Counted from the stretch's first letter, positions 9,707-21,066 are shown. The stretch is 64,000 nucleotides of DNA from Rhytidiadelphus loreus (GCA_947034895.1 OX344763.1:75597093-75661092), one strand, 5' to 3'. The notes: generated by a model from the sequence alone, not told the origin. Numbers and translations: made by a program.

Positions 9707-10902
9707 ACAATGACATCACCAATTTGGATGATGAGCCGCTCCAGAGCCCAAATCGGAACAATGAAGATGGGAATAGAAATGCGGAAGACATTTACAATTT
9801 TCCATTGGATGAGGACAATTGTGAATATGATGAAGGTGGCCCTTCTATAGCTAAATTTGTAGATGGAACCGGGTTGTTGACTAGCGAAAAGATTCTAACC
9901 AATACGGAGGACACTCATGCGCAAATAGTGGAGGAAAATGAGGCAATGTTTGTCAATGATTGCATCCCCCAAACAGATGAAGTGATTCCAATTCTCGAGA
10001 GTCTACCCATGACAATGGCACTTGTAGAAGAAAATCCTAAAGTCAATGACATGGGAGAGTGTGGGGTGAAGTCTGACATGAATGTGGATAATACAAGTGT
10101 TGAATGTGTGGAAGTACCATCAAATGTAGATGCACGTGTGACGGAGTTTGATCGCCCAATGCTAGTTCACAACGTCGAAGACCAGAAGCAAATTGTGCAA
10201 GATCTCCAATTATGACCACGTAGCGATCGTCCATTAGCACTACATACAAGAGGTAGTACAACTTTGAATGGTCCCGGAGGCTCAAGATTCGGGAAACAAG
10301 TTGAACAACATTTGACCAGTCCGACCGGAATGCACCTTCGTGGCAATCCAGATCCATTCAATTCATCATGGAGCGATGATGAGAAGGACGAGACATTGGC
10401 ATCAATGTTTGGTCAACGTTCTGGCCAAACAAAACGTGATTCATTCAAATCGTCTGATGGAACATTGCAGCAGATGATTGGAGCAAAGATACCCAATCAA
10501 GGAGGATCGCAAGTAAGACCACCAACGGTGAAAGAGTCCCACAAAGCTCGAAATAAAAGATTAATGGAGGCTTTTGCAATTTCCCCATCAAAGAGACAAA
10601 GTCTTGGTAAAACCCCTCTTGATGTATGTCAACCAATTTCAGCGAGGAAATTAAAACCGATTCATGGCCTTAAAGAAGGCATAGGAAAGTCTATACTAAG
10701 AGCCAAACAAGAGAAGAGGAAGGGCCGACCAACGAGGTCAGTTGCATCCAAGCAAGTACAAGGAGAGGCAATTGTACAATCTTTATCAGAGGATATGGAA
10801 AAGTCAGACAACGATGAAGATGAAGATTCAGGATGGGATACTAGAGGTCATAGTAGCGGGGCAGAGGTGAAAGGAGATAGTGATTATCAACCTTCGGGAT
10901 GA
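9663..10902 (+). pseudogene. Acidic C-terminal extension of the hAT transposase, frameshifted and interrupted
   Basis: From about 9663 a frame one base off the transposase continues with Asp/Glu-rich sequence and is open to 10902 except for one TGA at 10213-10215. It overlaps the transposase end by the ATGA at 9703-9706. Because sense codons extend upstream of 9703 in this frame (GEDGDPLFDDEDAM), the transposase and this tail were probably one polypeptide of about 1,100 residues before a frameshift. The later part, after 10264, is basic and includes a KRKGRPTR stretch that resembles an AT-hook core, then ends acidic. A separate second gene is the alternative reading. Confidence 0.6.
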
Positions 10903-11164
10903 AAGGGATGTATAATTCATTATTCAAGTGTTCATGATGAATTGTTACATGGAAGCATATAACGGCAATTTATTTTTTGAACCTATCATTGTAATGCACA
11001 TGAACTTAATGATGTTCAAAATATCATCAAGGTTTTTTGGTTTTTCAATAGTCAAGCACTATTGACTGAAATTACATTGTGTGCATCATTTTCTGGATCA
11101 AGTATTACCTACAAAAATGTAATAGTATAATGCATCAAATTTGGCTTCATGTACTGTTGTTTTA

Positions 11165-11400
11165 TGGATGTCCGCCCGTCCACGCCATCCGCCGTCCGCG
11201 CCTTTCGTCCGACGTCCTCGCGGACATGTCCGCCGTCCGCGCCATCCGTCCGCCCGTCGATCCATCCGCCGACCGCGCCGTCCGAACGGTCGACGGATGT
11301 CGTCCGATGGACGCCGTCCACATCGTCCGCGCGTCCCGAAAATGTGGATGTCCGGACGTCCGGACGTCCGAAAAATGGACGTGATTTTGCCCCGGACGTT
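11165..11400. repeat. Right subterminal gtccg cluster of the hAT element
   Basis: Dense gtccg repeats (GTCCGCCCGTCC, CCGTCCGCGCC, GGACGTCCGGACGTCCG) fill about 235 bp just inside the right end at 11417. They mirror the cggac array at the left end, so the motif points outward symmetrically. Confidence 0.75.
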
Positions 11401-11417
11401 GAAATTCGTCAACCCTA

Positions 11418-11945
11418 GTGGACGGGGCCTATCAATGCACCTGTTGGCTGCTCACAATGCGAGCCCTCAAGTGAGAGTAGAGCAATGATATCCAACTCTG
11501 CTCATTCCTCGAAAAATTCACAAGAGCATGTGTTTGATGATTGTGCATTGTTGGATATGAGTGTTCGACTCTCACTTGAGGGCACTTGTTATGAGCAGAC
11601 AACAGGTGCACTGATAGGTACCTTTTCACGGCAGTCCCCATCCCGACAAAGGTTGACCGGTTTTGGTGCCAACCCTCGAAAACGATGCCCTTGAACGATG
11701 CAAGGAGGGCGTCCATGCCAACGCCTCCCGTCGTTGCGCACTGGAAGTCCCGTGAACGCAAGGCGCACTTTTTTGACGGTGTGGGTTCCCGTGAACACAA
11801 GAGCGGGTTCAGCAATGATCCATCCGGCTATGGGATGACGACAACATGGGTCCGCACTGCAATGGACAAGCATTTGACCGCGAACCTCGGAGTGCCGTGC
11901 GAGGACCTCACGACGATGTGATCGGCGAATAGACTCTTGCTAGTG
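11418..11945. repeat. Tip and right arm of the foldback element split by the hAT
   Basis: A local hairpin lies at 11426-11622. Its left part (CCTATCAATGCACCTGTTGG...) pairs with its right part (...CAACAGGTGCACTGATAGG) around a loop of roughly 55 bp. Beyond it, 11622-11945 is the inverted complement of the left arm at 4590-4981. Together they form a foldback element of about 0.9 kb interrupted at its tip. Confidence 0.85.
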
Positions 11946-12002
11946 TTGATCAAGCTAGAGAATCATCATGATGCGACGATGGTTGGAGCGTCGGCGCTTG
12001 TA

Positions 12003-12024
12003 GTTCAGACCGCGCGGTCTGAAC
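12003..12024. other. 22-bp perfect palindrome in foldback sequence
   Basis: The 22 bases GTTCAGACCGC plus its exact reverse complement form a perfect dyad. The same site in the other copy (4237-4258) has one mismatch. It sits at the outer edge of the foldback right arm. Confidence 0.8.
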
Positions 12025-12056
12025 CGTGGGCAGCATCCTCAAATCGCATGCGGAGA

Positions 12057-12510
12057 ACTCGAGAGGCATTGCTCGGTTGGATGCGCCTTGCATTCACGGG
12101 AATCGCAAGGGCAACGACGGGAGGCAGTACCATAAACCCCTCCTTCCACCATCGTTCGAGGTACACCATGAGAGCCACCGTCATGCGTTGTCCTCCTCCG
12201 CGACATCCTTCCGTCTCCGTGGGCTTTGACCGCAACCGCTCTACCATTGCCGGGATGGAGACTGTTGTGGACAGGGGGTCTATCAACGCACTTGTTGGCT
12301 GCTCACAATGCGAGCCCTCAAGTGGGAGTGGAGCAATGATATCCAACTCTGCTCATTCCTCGAAAAATACACAGGAGCATGTGTTTGATGATTGCGCATT
12401 GTTGGATATGAATGTTCCACTCCCACTCGAGGGCCCTTGTTATGAGCAAACAACAGGTGCGCTGATAGGCACCCTGTTCACAATGGTCCCCATCCCGGCA
12501 ATGGTGTCAG
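12057..12510. repeat. Second foldback copy, uninterrupted (empty site for the hAT)
   Basis: 12080-12274 parallels 4780-4981, and 12275-12500 parallels 11426-11650. The hairpin at 12280-12475 has arms containing TTGTTGGCTGCTCAC...CCCTCAAGTGGGAG and their complement. The target octamer gtggacag lies at 12267-12274 with no insertion. Its right arm is truncated near 12500. Confidence 0.85.
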
Positions 12511-12839
12511 AATACTTATCCACCAACCCCTTCTCTTGGGGCCCCGACATTCCCCAGAGGCAGACGAAGCTGGGACTCAGAGTGCTCTAGCTCCGGCTGC
12601 GTGGCCCCAAAAGAAGAAGGCATGGACGTCACCTTGGTGCGATTGTAAATGAGGTTGTCGAGGACTCCGTATATCATAAGGTGGGCTTATTAGTACCCTA
12701 CGTGGTCTTTGAGTGCACTATCCAGCCCCCCAAGTCCGGAATTGACCGTTGGCCTTTTTGTGCAGGCTACTTGGTCTCTCTCCAACAGTAAGGTGATCTA
12801 GTTTCCGGGTGTCGACCACGTCCCCACGTTGCTTACACC

Positions 12840-13965
12840 CCCTCGACTAGGCAAAACTGTAGACTCTCAGCGGACCACCATTTCACCAACACCAGCAGAT
12901 GTTTATTTGCTATTCATGTCGCTTGTGAGGACCTTACAGGGCATTCGAAGACATGCGGACAAATGCTTGTCAAGTGCGGTGTGGATCCATTCTGGCGTTG
13001 TTATCGTGCTGGCTCGTTCATGGTTGAACTTGCTGACTATGTAGAGCAAAAATAGGGACGCTCGCAGCCCATCTTCTGTCCGAACACGAATATTCATAGG
13101 GGATTCATGGCACTGGAATCAATGGCCCTGATCTTCGTAGGGTGTCACCTGCATTCAAGGAGCTCCTGGGCGCAAGGAAGGACGGCGCTGTGATGTGCAT
13201 TCTTCCCAAGTTGTTCGAGTGTACTTGGTGGGAGCGACGGCCATCCACCGTCCACGTCCTAGCATCCGGAGTTTCTTAGGGTCGGAACCAGAAACGGTCG
13301 ACTTTTCTCGGGAAGTGCACTGGTGTGAAGAGGGTGTCCATTAGAGTACCTATTGGCTGCTCATAATTCAAGCCGTCAAGTGCATGTCGGTCGTTGTAAA
13401 CCAACTTGGGTCTCATTGTGCACCGTGGTAATCGGACAACCCCACATCTGCTTGATGGATTGCGTTATGAGCAGCCAATAGGCACTCTAATGGACACCCT
13501 CTTCACACCAGTGCACTTCCCGAGAAAAGTCGACCGTTTCTGGTTCCGACCCTAAGAAACTCCGGATGCTAGGACGTGGACAGTGGATGGCCGTCGCTCC
13601 CACCAAGTACACTGGAACAACTTGGAAAGAATGCGCATCACAGCGCCGTCCTTCCTTGCGCCTAGGAGCTCCTTGAATGCAAGTGACGCCCTGTTCGCAA
13701 GGTGGGTCTTGGTGTGTTTTAGCGATGACCATGTGTCAACATCTTTCGAAGAAGAAGTTGACTTCCCTTATGAACGTGGATGGGTTGTGAGTGCTCTTGC
13801 TTTTACCTCTCACAGTCAACCGGTTGAACCATGATGTATTCAGCAAAGAGGCGACGTCGGAACTGGTCCATGTCGCAATTGACGAGCATTTGTCTGGGAA
13901 TCTCCGAATGCCCTGTAAAGGCTTCCCAATGACATGATTAGCAAATAGGCGCTTGCTTTTGTTCA
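12840..13965. repeat. Long foldback element, about 1.1 kb
   Basis: Left arm about 12900-13405 and right arm about 13440-13950 are imperfect inverted repeats of roughly 500 bp each. An example of exact pairing is the segment GTCCATTAGAGTACCTATTGG near 13338 with its complement near 13470-13495, and GACGGCGCTGTGATG near 13182 with its counterpart near 13640. The shared tip word TTGGCTGCTCA links it to the other foldback family. Apparent frames inside are mirror images and are not genes. Confidence 0.85.
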
Positions 13966-14094
13966 TGAAGCTTAAGACCCTTCACCCGAAGTTGGCTGCA
14001 TGCGATTTTGGAGGCGCAATTTGAGAATGTGGAGAATGTGGCGACCTAGATTCTCAGTGTAGACCATGTCCCTAAGTTGCTTACTGCCCCTCTA

Positions 14095-15245
14095 GTTTGC
14101 AAATTGTAGACTGTGAGCGGACCACCATTTCACCAACACCAGCGTGCGTTTATTTGCTATTCATGTCGCTTGTGAGGACCTTGTAGGGCATTCGTAGACA
14201 CACAGACAAATGCTTGTCAAGTGCGGTATGGATCCATTCTGGCATTGTTATCGTGCTGGTTTGTTCATGGTTGAACTTGCTGACTCGGTGTACAACAAAG
14301 ATAGGGACCCTGGCGGCCCATCTTCTGTCCGAACATGAATATTCATATGGGATTCATGGCACTGGAATCCATGGCCCTCTTCTTCGTAGGGCGTCACCAG
14401 CATACAAGGTGCTCATCGGCGCAAGGAAGGACGACGTTGTCATGCAGATTTTCCTCCAACTATTCGAGTGTACCTGGTAGGAGCGACGGCCATCCATCTT
14501 CCTTCTCCCAGCATCCGGGTTTTTTGTGGGCATGTGCCAGATGCGGTCTACTATTCTCGGGATGGTGGATAGGTGTCGTGAGGGTGTCGATTGGATTACC
14601 TATTCGCTGCTCATAACTCAAGTCGCCGAGTGGATGCACATGGGTCTTTCATATCCAATTTGGCTCTCACTGTGCAAGGTTGGATGCGGACGACCCCACA
14701 TCCGCTCGACGGCTTGAGTTATGAGCAGCCAATAAGTATTCCGATCAACAGCCTCATCACACCAGTGCACTTCCCGGGAAAAGTCGATCGTTTCTGGTTC
14801 TCACCCTCAAAAACTCCGGATGCTAAGACACGGACGGTGGATGGCGGTCGCTCCCACCAGGTACACTCGAACTGCTGGAGGAAAATGTGGATAACAACGC
14901 CGTCCTTCCTTGCGTTGATGAGTTCCTTGTATGCCGGTGACGCCCTGTTCGCGAGGTGGGTCTTGTTGTGTTTCAGCGGTGACCATATGTCAACATCTTC
15001 TGAAGAGGAAGTTGACTTCCCCTATGAACTTGGATGGGTTGTTAGTGCTCTTGCTTTTACCTCTTGCGGTCGACCGGTTCAACCATGATGTATTCGGCAA
15101 AGAAGCAACGTTGGAAGTGGTCCATGGCGCAATTGACGAGCATTTGTCTGGGAATCTCCGATTGCCCTATAAAGACTTCCCAATGACATGATTGGCCAAT
15201 AAGCGCTTGCTTTTGTTCATGAAGCTCAAGACCCTTCACTCAAAG
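14095..15245. repeat. Long foldback element, tandem relative of the preceding one
   Basis: The outer flank ACCATTTCACCAACACCAGC and the whole arm parallel 12870-13400, and the second half is its inverted complement, ending near GCGCTTGCTTTTGTTCATGAAG. It lies in direct orientation after the 12840-13965 copy, as if the two had been duplicated in tandem. Confidence 0.8.
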
Positions 15246-15499
15246 ATGGTTGCATGCGGTTTTGGAGGCGCAATTTGAGAATGTAGAGTGCAGATTCAGC
15301 CCTCTGCATCGACAAATGAAAAACGAGTAGTGAGTCTCAACCTGAACTTAGAATGGTATAGTTCAGATTGTACCTTCCTCCATTTTTTAGTTTGTCCTGT
15401 AGCACATGGTCCCCAAAAGTTCCACGTAAATAGTTTGTTCTTGGACAGCACCTTCTCTTTTGCGTCTCTCCCGTAGAAGAGAGCTAGAAATGATGTAAA

Positions 15500-16375
15500 C
15501 GGGTTTGGATCCCTATGCAAAATCCACTATAATTACCCTAATCAATAAAGAATGTCTTCTTTAAACCGAGGCCGCGATTTCATTTGCGCCCTTCTTCTCC
15601 CCGTGCATGGCCATTCATCCAGATGCACACATTGTTTTCCTCTTGGCCACTTTGCCCAAAACCCAAGTGGCAATGTGATGTGTCTCTGCGATCCCCCACA
15701 AATTCACTAGAAGAAAGCCTTGTTTAATTGGATGTTCTTGCGTCAAAGTTGTCGGATTTTTTTAAGCATCTAATATAACATCTTTATGTGTTTATGTCAA
15801 CAATGACATCCAATGTAACATCTTTATGCTACATTGGATGTCATTGTTGACATAAACACATAAAGATGTTATATTGGATGCTTAAAAAAATCCGTCAACT
15901 TTGACGCAAGAACATCCAATTAAACAAGGCTTTCTACTAGTGATTGTAAGAGTCATCCACGCCTCGCACAACAAGTGGCACTTAGAGCTGTTTTCCCTCT
16001 GCTCCCTGTGCATGCCCACGCATCCAGATCCGGACATTGTTTTTTTCTTGGCCACTTTGTCCAAAACCCAAGTGACAAATTGAATGTTCTGTGTCTTTGT
16101 GATCCACCACAATTGTTGGATGTAAGCAGGTTTGGATCCCTATGCAAAATCCACTATAATTACCCTATTCAATGAAGACTGTCTTCTTTAAACCAAGGCC
16201 GCGCTTTCATTTGCGCCGCCCCCTCTTATCCCGTGCATGCCCATGCATCCAGATTCGTGAATTGTTTTCCTCTTGTCCACTTTGCCCAAAACCCAAGTGG
16301 CAATGTGATGTGTCTTTGTGATCCCCCACAAATTGTAAGAGTCATCCACGCCTCGTACAACAAATGGTGCTTAGA
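15500..16375. repeat. Direct duplication of an approximately 230-bp segment
   Basis: GGATCCCTATGCAAAATCCAC through CACAAATT and GTAAGAGTCATCCACGCC occurs at 15510-15985 (with a MITE inside) and at 16134-16370 (without it). A third, partial and more diverged version of the middle lies at 15985-16115. No coding potential is evident. Confidence 0.85.
15705..15942. mobile_element. CACTA-type MITE, 238 bp, near-perfect palindrome
   Basis: The ends are CACTAGAAGAAAGCC and GGCTTTCTACTAGTG, and almost the whole element folds back on itself. It is flanked by ATT on both sides. The second copy of the host segment (near 16332-16338) reads CACAAATTGTAAGAG without insertion, which proves the boundaries and a 3-bp ATT duplication. 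A non-autonomous derivative of the CACTA superfamily. Confidence 0.93.
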
Positions 16376-16399
16376 GTGCTTTTGGAACTTTCTTTAAGG

Positions 16400-17010
16400 T
16401 AGCCTGCTCTAAAAAGGCACTGAATGGATATGATTTCGTCTTGAAATGGACCTCTTCAACTTTGATTGAATCGAGGAAAAGGTGTTTTTATCACAGGAGC
16501 CCATCGTTGTTGCAGGATTTCATCCCCCCCGCTACCATTTTCGGTCGGATTTCATGCAGACTTAGGAGCTCTGAACCGCCATTTTAATGGAATACCGCCA
16601 TTTTAACGAAATTCCCCATAGATTAATATTTCAGCTTATATAAATGAGTTACCACTTCTCAGGGGTCAAGCAAAGACTAAAAATTCTTGAGTCAGATCCG
16701 ACTCACACTTAAAGTGCCAAGTGTACCCCCTCAAAAATATAATTGATTTCTCAATAAACAAGGTTTAGGGAATAAGAAAGATCAATGTCTCTTGGATGAA
16801 AACTATTGGATGAAGGAGGTCTAATTAAATACGGCAAACTAGGACGAGACATGAGGTTCAAAAACCTGACGAAGACCAACGACGTAGGTTAAAATAAAAA
16901 TAAAATGGACAAACAAGGACAATAAAGGACAATAAACAAATAATTGGATAAGGCACCTAAATATTCAGGAGATAAAAGTAAAATATAATAAAAAAAAGAA
17001 TACAAGTACC
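16400..17010. other. Intergenic stretch with one palindromic motif
   Basis: No gene is recognisable. GAGTCAGATCCGACTC at 16689-16705 is a variant of the AGTCGGATCCGACT palindrome found repeatedly downstream. Confidence 0.4.
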
Positions 17011-17014
17011 ATTT

Positions 17015-17415
17015 TCTGGGGGTTGGCCTGATCCGACTTCTGGTTCAGTCGGATCCAACTGATCACCAAGATGAGTTCCGTTGACCCCCTCAATTTAGTA
17101 CTCGGAGGTTACTTTTATAATGCATTTTTTTTTCTTCGACTAATTTCTGAATCATTCTATTTCTGTCAAATGGGAATGAGCTACTTTGCAAATGACACAA
17201 GTGGTCAACTTGACCTACATTCTAAATGCCAGGGAAAGAGAATTTGTCTTCCACTTCGTAGGCGTTCCAAAAACAAGTTACCGTTTTAAAAAAAATCCAC
17301 AGACGTGAGCGAAATCCAGACGATCACCAATTTTGGGGGGTCCGGCTGAACCTCGCCAGGGATCAGTCGGATCCGATGGGACCTCGGGGAAGACCAGTCC
17401 GACCCCCCAATACAG
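17015..17415. repeat. Two G5/C5-capped palindromic modules
   Basis: The module pattern is GGGGG, about 30 bp, CAGTCGGATCC(G/A)A, about 30 bp, then CCCCC. Copies lie at about 17018-17085 and 17330-17410. A third lies at 18055-18130. The same modules form the array at 33770-34420. Confidence 0.65.
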
Positions 17416-17780
17416 GTGATCGTCAAAGTTCCAGGAAACTTTAAAAGTTTCTAGAAGCCAGCGTTCGGGTAATCGGGTAGTCGGTGATCAGTAAACATCC
17501 CCATACAGGTGATCATAAAAGTTACCCTGAACTTAAAAAATTTCCAGAACTTAGCGATCGATTGATTGGTGATCGGTGATCACCCCCATACAGGTGATTG
17601 TAAAAGTTACCCTGAACTTAAAAAATTTCCAGAACGTAGCGATCGGGTGATCGGGTCATCAGTGATCACCCTAATACAAGTGATCGGTGATCGGGTGATC
17701 AGGCGACCGGGTGATCGGGTGATCCGGTGATCGGGCGTGTTAAAGATCATTGAATCTAGATCGATCGGGTGATCGGTGAT
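17407..17780. repeat. 85-bp tandem repeat with GATC-rich tail
   Basis: CCATACAGGTGAT begins at 17501 and 17586, with a diverged start at 17408 and a partial one at 17672, giving about 3.5 units of 85-93 bp. The end of each unit and 17690-17780 consist of GATCGGGTGATCGGTGATC-type words, an internal simple repeat of 8-9 bp. Confidence 0.8.
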
Positions 17781-18054
17781 CTCCTGGACTACTGTTCCAC
17801 TTGAGCGAACTTCAAAACTATGGTAAAGATCTCTGGATCTTCGGAACTACACTACCCTGGTAATCCGTGATCTACGAAGCTACGGTTCCCTCTCAACATC
17901 AGCTCGAAGATGAACCGCCGACGCCCCAAAGTTACATAGAAGAGCAACAAAGTCCCTCGATAATGGGGATCCGAGATCACAACAATGGATTCCCTTGTCC
18001 ATCAGAGCAGCGGATGAAGAGAAAAAACGAACAAGAATCAAAGGATTACTTGTT

Positions 18055-18135
18055 TCTGGGGGTACGGCTGACCCTCTCCAGGGATTAGTCGGATCCGACT
18101 GACCTTTGGGGAGGTCCAGTCCGACCCCCCAAAAA
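18055..18135. repeat. Palindromic module with an intact AGTCGGATCCGACT dyad
   Basis: Opens with GGGGGTACGGCTGACC, has TAGTCGGATCCGACTGACC in the middle and ends GTCCAGTCCGACCCCCC. Its ends can pair with each other as well as the central dyad. Confidence 0.7.
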
Positions 18136-18139
18136 AACG

Positions 18140-21030
18140 TGAATCCCATAGGTCGTCACGACCGAAGCTTCGCTGGGAGATGAATCGGACGAGTCGAATC
18201 CAGAAGATCGACAAAGAATTTCGAAGCCCGAGACCGCAGCACAAAGAGACTAAACTTGGAAACCAAAATGCAGAAGCGGCATTTTTCAACCTCGCCGACA
18301 TTCTTCATTCACCTTCCGCAGATCAGTCCGTCCACCGTGAAACAGTTGTCAAACACGTGAACCAGTGGCCGAATCATGAACAGTTTCTAGAACGTGAACG
18401 ACTTCCGAGCCTTGCAAACTAGCTTACAAAAGCTCAGGTGCTGCATCGAGAAAGAATTGCTCTTACCTGGTTGCGTGGTCGAGTTGGAGTTGATCTCCCC
18501 CCACGAGCTTGCGGATTCGGGTCCTCATGTCTAGCGCGGCTCCTTGTGCTGCGAGTCATCCTCCCCTGCTGCAAAGGAACAGAATTCACAAATGAAGTTT
18601 GCACTTCGGAAAATGAAGACGGACGTGCTAGAGAATTTGCAGGAGGAATGGAGCAATTGGAAGAATCGAGCGCTCAAGTAGAGGGACGGCGAGACCCTTC
18701 CCCTGCAAACCAATGTACCAAGCGGCGCCAGCTGTCATTCGCAGCACCAAAAAGCGGGAGGGTCAGCGAGGAAACAGCGGTGCCTTACAACTAATTTTGA
18801 CGGTAACTTATCCAGCTGCTCCCCCCATGCCTCTTGATTTGATTAAATGTTTCCAACTCAAAATCTGGATTAACGGCTTCTGTTCCTGCTGCGTCACCAG
18901 CTGTGCCCCCAGATTCTCTAAATTTTAGGTTGGGGGCCATTCAAGTGAACTTTTAAAAGTTGATTTTTATTTCTGGGAAGCTAAACTGATACAAATAATT
19001 TGCAGTACATTTAGTTGTACGAAAAATGAAATTGGAATTGAACCCAACTAGTTTCATATTTTTTGGACCATCATAGTATTAGTTACAAATTTTTGATGTT
19101 TAAATCAAAGTGTTTTCTATAAGTGACCCCCCTCACAAATGTACACCTCCTAAACATGTAAGAGGCAAAATGTACTGGAGTTCTTTTAGAGAAAAGTCGC
19201 TCAAAGGTGCATGATATTTTTTCTAAATCAAAAGTGTAATGAACATCCAGGGTGAGTGATATCATTATTATTTGAGCTTTCAAACAATAGTAACATATCT
19301 TTTTAGTTATGATAGCCTAAAGTCTTAATACGGTAAACTTCGCTTCTAGGTTTATATTCAAGAATTGATAATGGCTATAGAAAATAATATTCCTAGAATA
19401 TGCTACGCTTCATACAAAATGCCTTTTCACAGCTAACTCTTCTTCAAGAGATCCTACTTTTGCACAAATCCTGGTACAATTGCAATGGTGAGCACAAGTA
19501 GTAGGTGCGCAAAGAACACGTTGTGAAGCCCATTTGACCCTAAATCCAAGGACTCTCACAAATAATAAGAATTAGAATGAAGGAGTCTTACGTTTACTGT
19601 GTCCAAGTCTCTTGCTCCATGTTGTGCACTATTACCCTCCCCGGAGATCTCTTGAACCGCATCATCATTGTTCACTCCCACATCGTGGTCACCACTAATT
19701 TCAGCTCCAAACGTAAGAACTTTTCGAGAATCCCCTCCCGTTCCCTGAACTGTCCTCGAAACCACTCTTTTACCTCTTGTCATCCTGGATCTTTTCAATG
19801 CTTTGCTAGATGAAAAATAAAACGAACTATGCCTCTTTCGCCTCTTTTGGTGCTTGGGACTAAGGGTATGAGCTACTCTGACCTGTACGCGCATGTGGTA
19901 AACTACATGAAATCAAATCATCTGAACTACAAGCGGTAGCGGGAACTAAACCAAAAATAATGGATTTGCTTAGAACAACCGAACTCCCCATTATGTAGTT
20001 CTAAGAATTGGAGTGTATGATGGTGAGAGCGGATGAGAATTGACAGTGAAGGAAATGACGTTGGATGTACGTTTTAGAGCTGAATGTTTTGAAATTCGAG
20101 CGCTGGAATCTCCCCAAACAATGTTGGCTTTCATTGTTCACTCCATCATGCCGGCGCAAGGTATGGCCTCCACATTAATTAAATCATTTAGTACTTTGAA
20201 AATGACTATAGGGTCTTAAATACTAATAAGTACTTTGTCCAGAAGTTAATGGAAATTCTAAAGTAATCAAGATCCGTAGCCCACTAATATTTGTTTGTAC
20301 AGTGTCTCGAGAATGTTGCCCAACTGAATCCTAAGTGATCAGCTGGATTTTAATATATGATAAAATAATATCTATTCTTGACAGATATTCATGAGGTACC
20401 GCACCTCAATAGTCCATGATTCAAAATAGTTCCAGTGAACCGCCCATTTGTGTCATAAATCTGTAGGGAAATCTATAGAAGAATCAATTAGATTTGGTAC
20501 TTGTAAGAAAGGTCTACGACCAAATCATATCTTCTATGACAAGGGATTCTTTTGAAGATCCATTAAGCAACCTTTACTCATTAGAAACTTTAGCGGAATG
20601 CTGGTGGTTATAAAAAAAATATGACCACAATGAATGGTTACATTCGAATTTCCCCGATACAGCTTTTATAAATATCTAACGAATTTCAATTCTCATCCAG
20701 TCATTATTAATACACTTGGGATCCATTTGCTATGCTTGTGTAGTCATCTTAAAAAATAAATTAGTGCAGTATTGTCCTTTCCCAAACAACGACTTCCATT
20801 CTGATATAATCCTATATAATTGTCAATCAAGAAAGTTTATTATCTTAAAATGAATGAGGAAGATATTCCTCCTGCAACATTACGTGAGAATCCCTAAAGA
20901 GGCTAAGACGAGGCGGCCCTATGAATAGGCTTCATCATGAAAAAAAAAAAATAGCAAGTATAAAGTCAGGAAGGGTAACTAACTACTTCGAGGCAAGTTG
21001 TTTTGTACCTCATCTCCCACGTAGAATTCA
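18140..21030. other. Gene-poor stretch
   Basis: Scattered short open frames (for example a basic, Ser/Arg-rich 112-codon minus-strand frame at 19556-19894) show no recognisable domain. The part 18990-19170 resembles 46850-46990, which marks it as dispersed repeat. I see nothing else I can support. Confidence 0.4.
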
Positions 21031-21066
21031 GTGTCGTTTTTCCTAGTACTCCCTCTGCAGATTCAC

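Larger units (their letters stand above)
4982..11417 (+). mobile_element. 6.4-kb two-gene hAT element
   Basis: The left end CAGGGTTGAC (4982-4991) is mirrored by GTCAACCCTA (11408-11417). Flanking octamers are gtaaatgg (4974-4981) and gtggacgg (11418-11425). A related uninterrupted foldback has gtggacag at 12267-12274, joining the same left and right flanks, so it serves as the empty-site equivalent. All differences among these octamers are transitions. Inside are an accessory gene (5630-6730), a transposase (7616-9706) with a long acidic extension (to 10902), and three CpG-rich gtccg/cggac clusters (5085-5295, 7133-7297, 11165-11400). CAGGG ends, an 8-bp duplication and a BED/DUF659 transposase define the hAT superfamily. 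Confidence 0.88.

Noticed and set aside
12829..15239. Mirror-image open frames in the foldback region
   Set aside because: The same peptides appear on opposite strands of each arm, as expected of inverted repeats; no domain is visible.
15705..15942. Possible CRISPR-like or miRNA precursor hairpin
   Set aside because: CACTA ends, a 3-bp duplication and an empty site identify it as a MITE.
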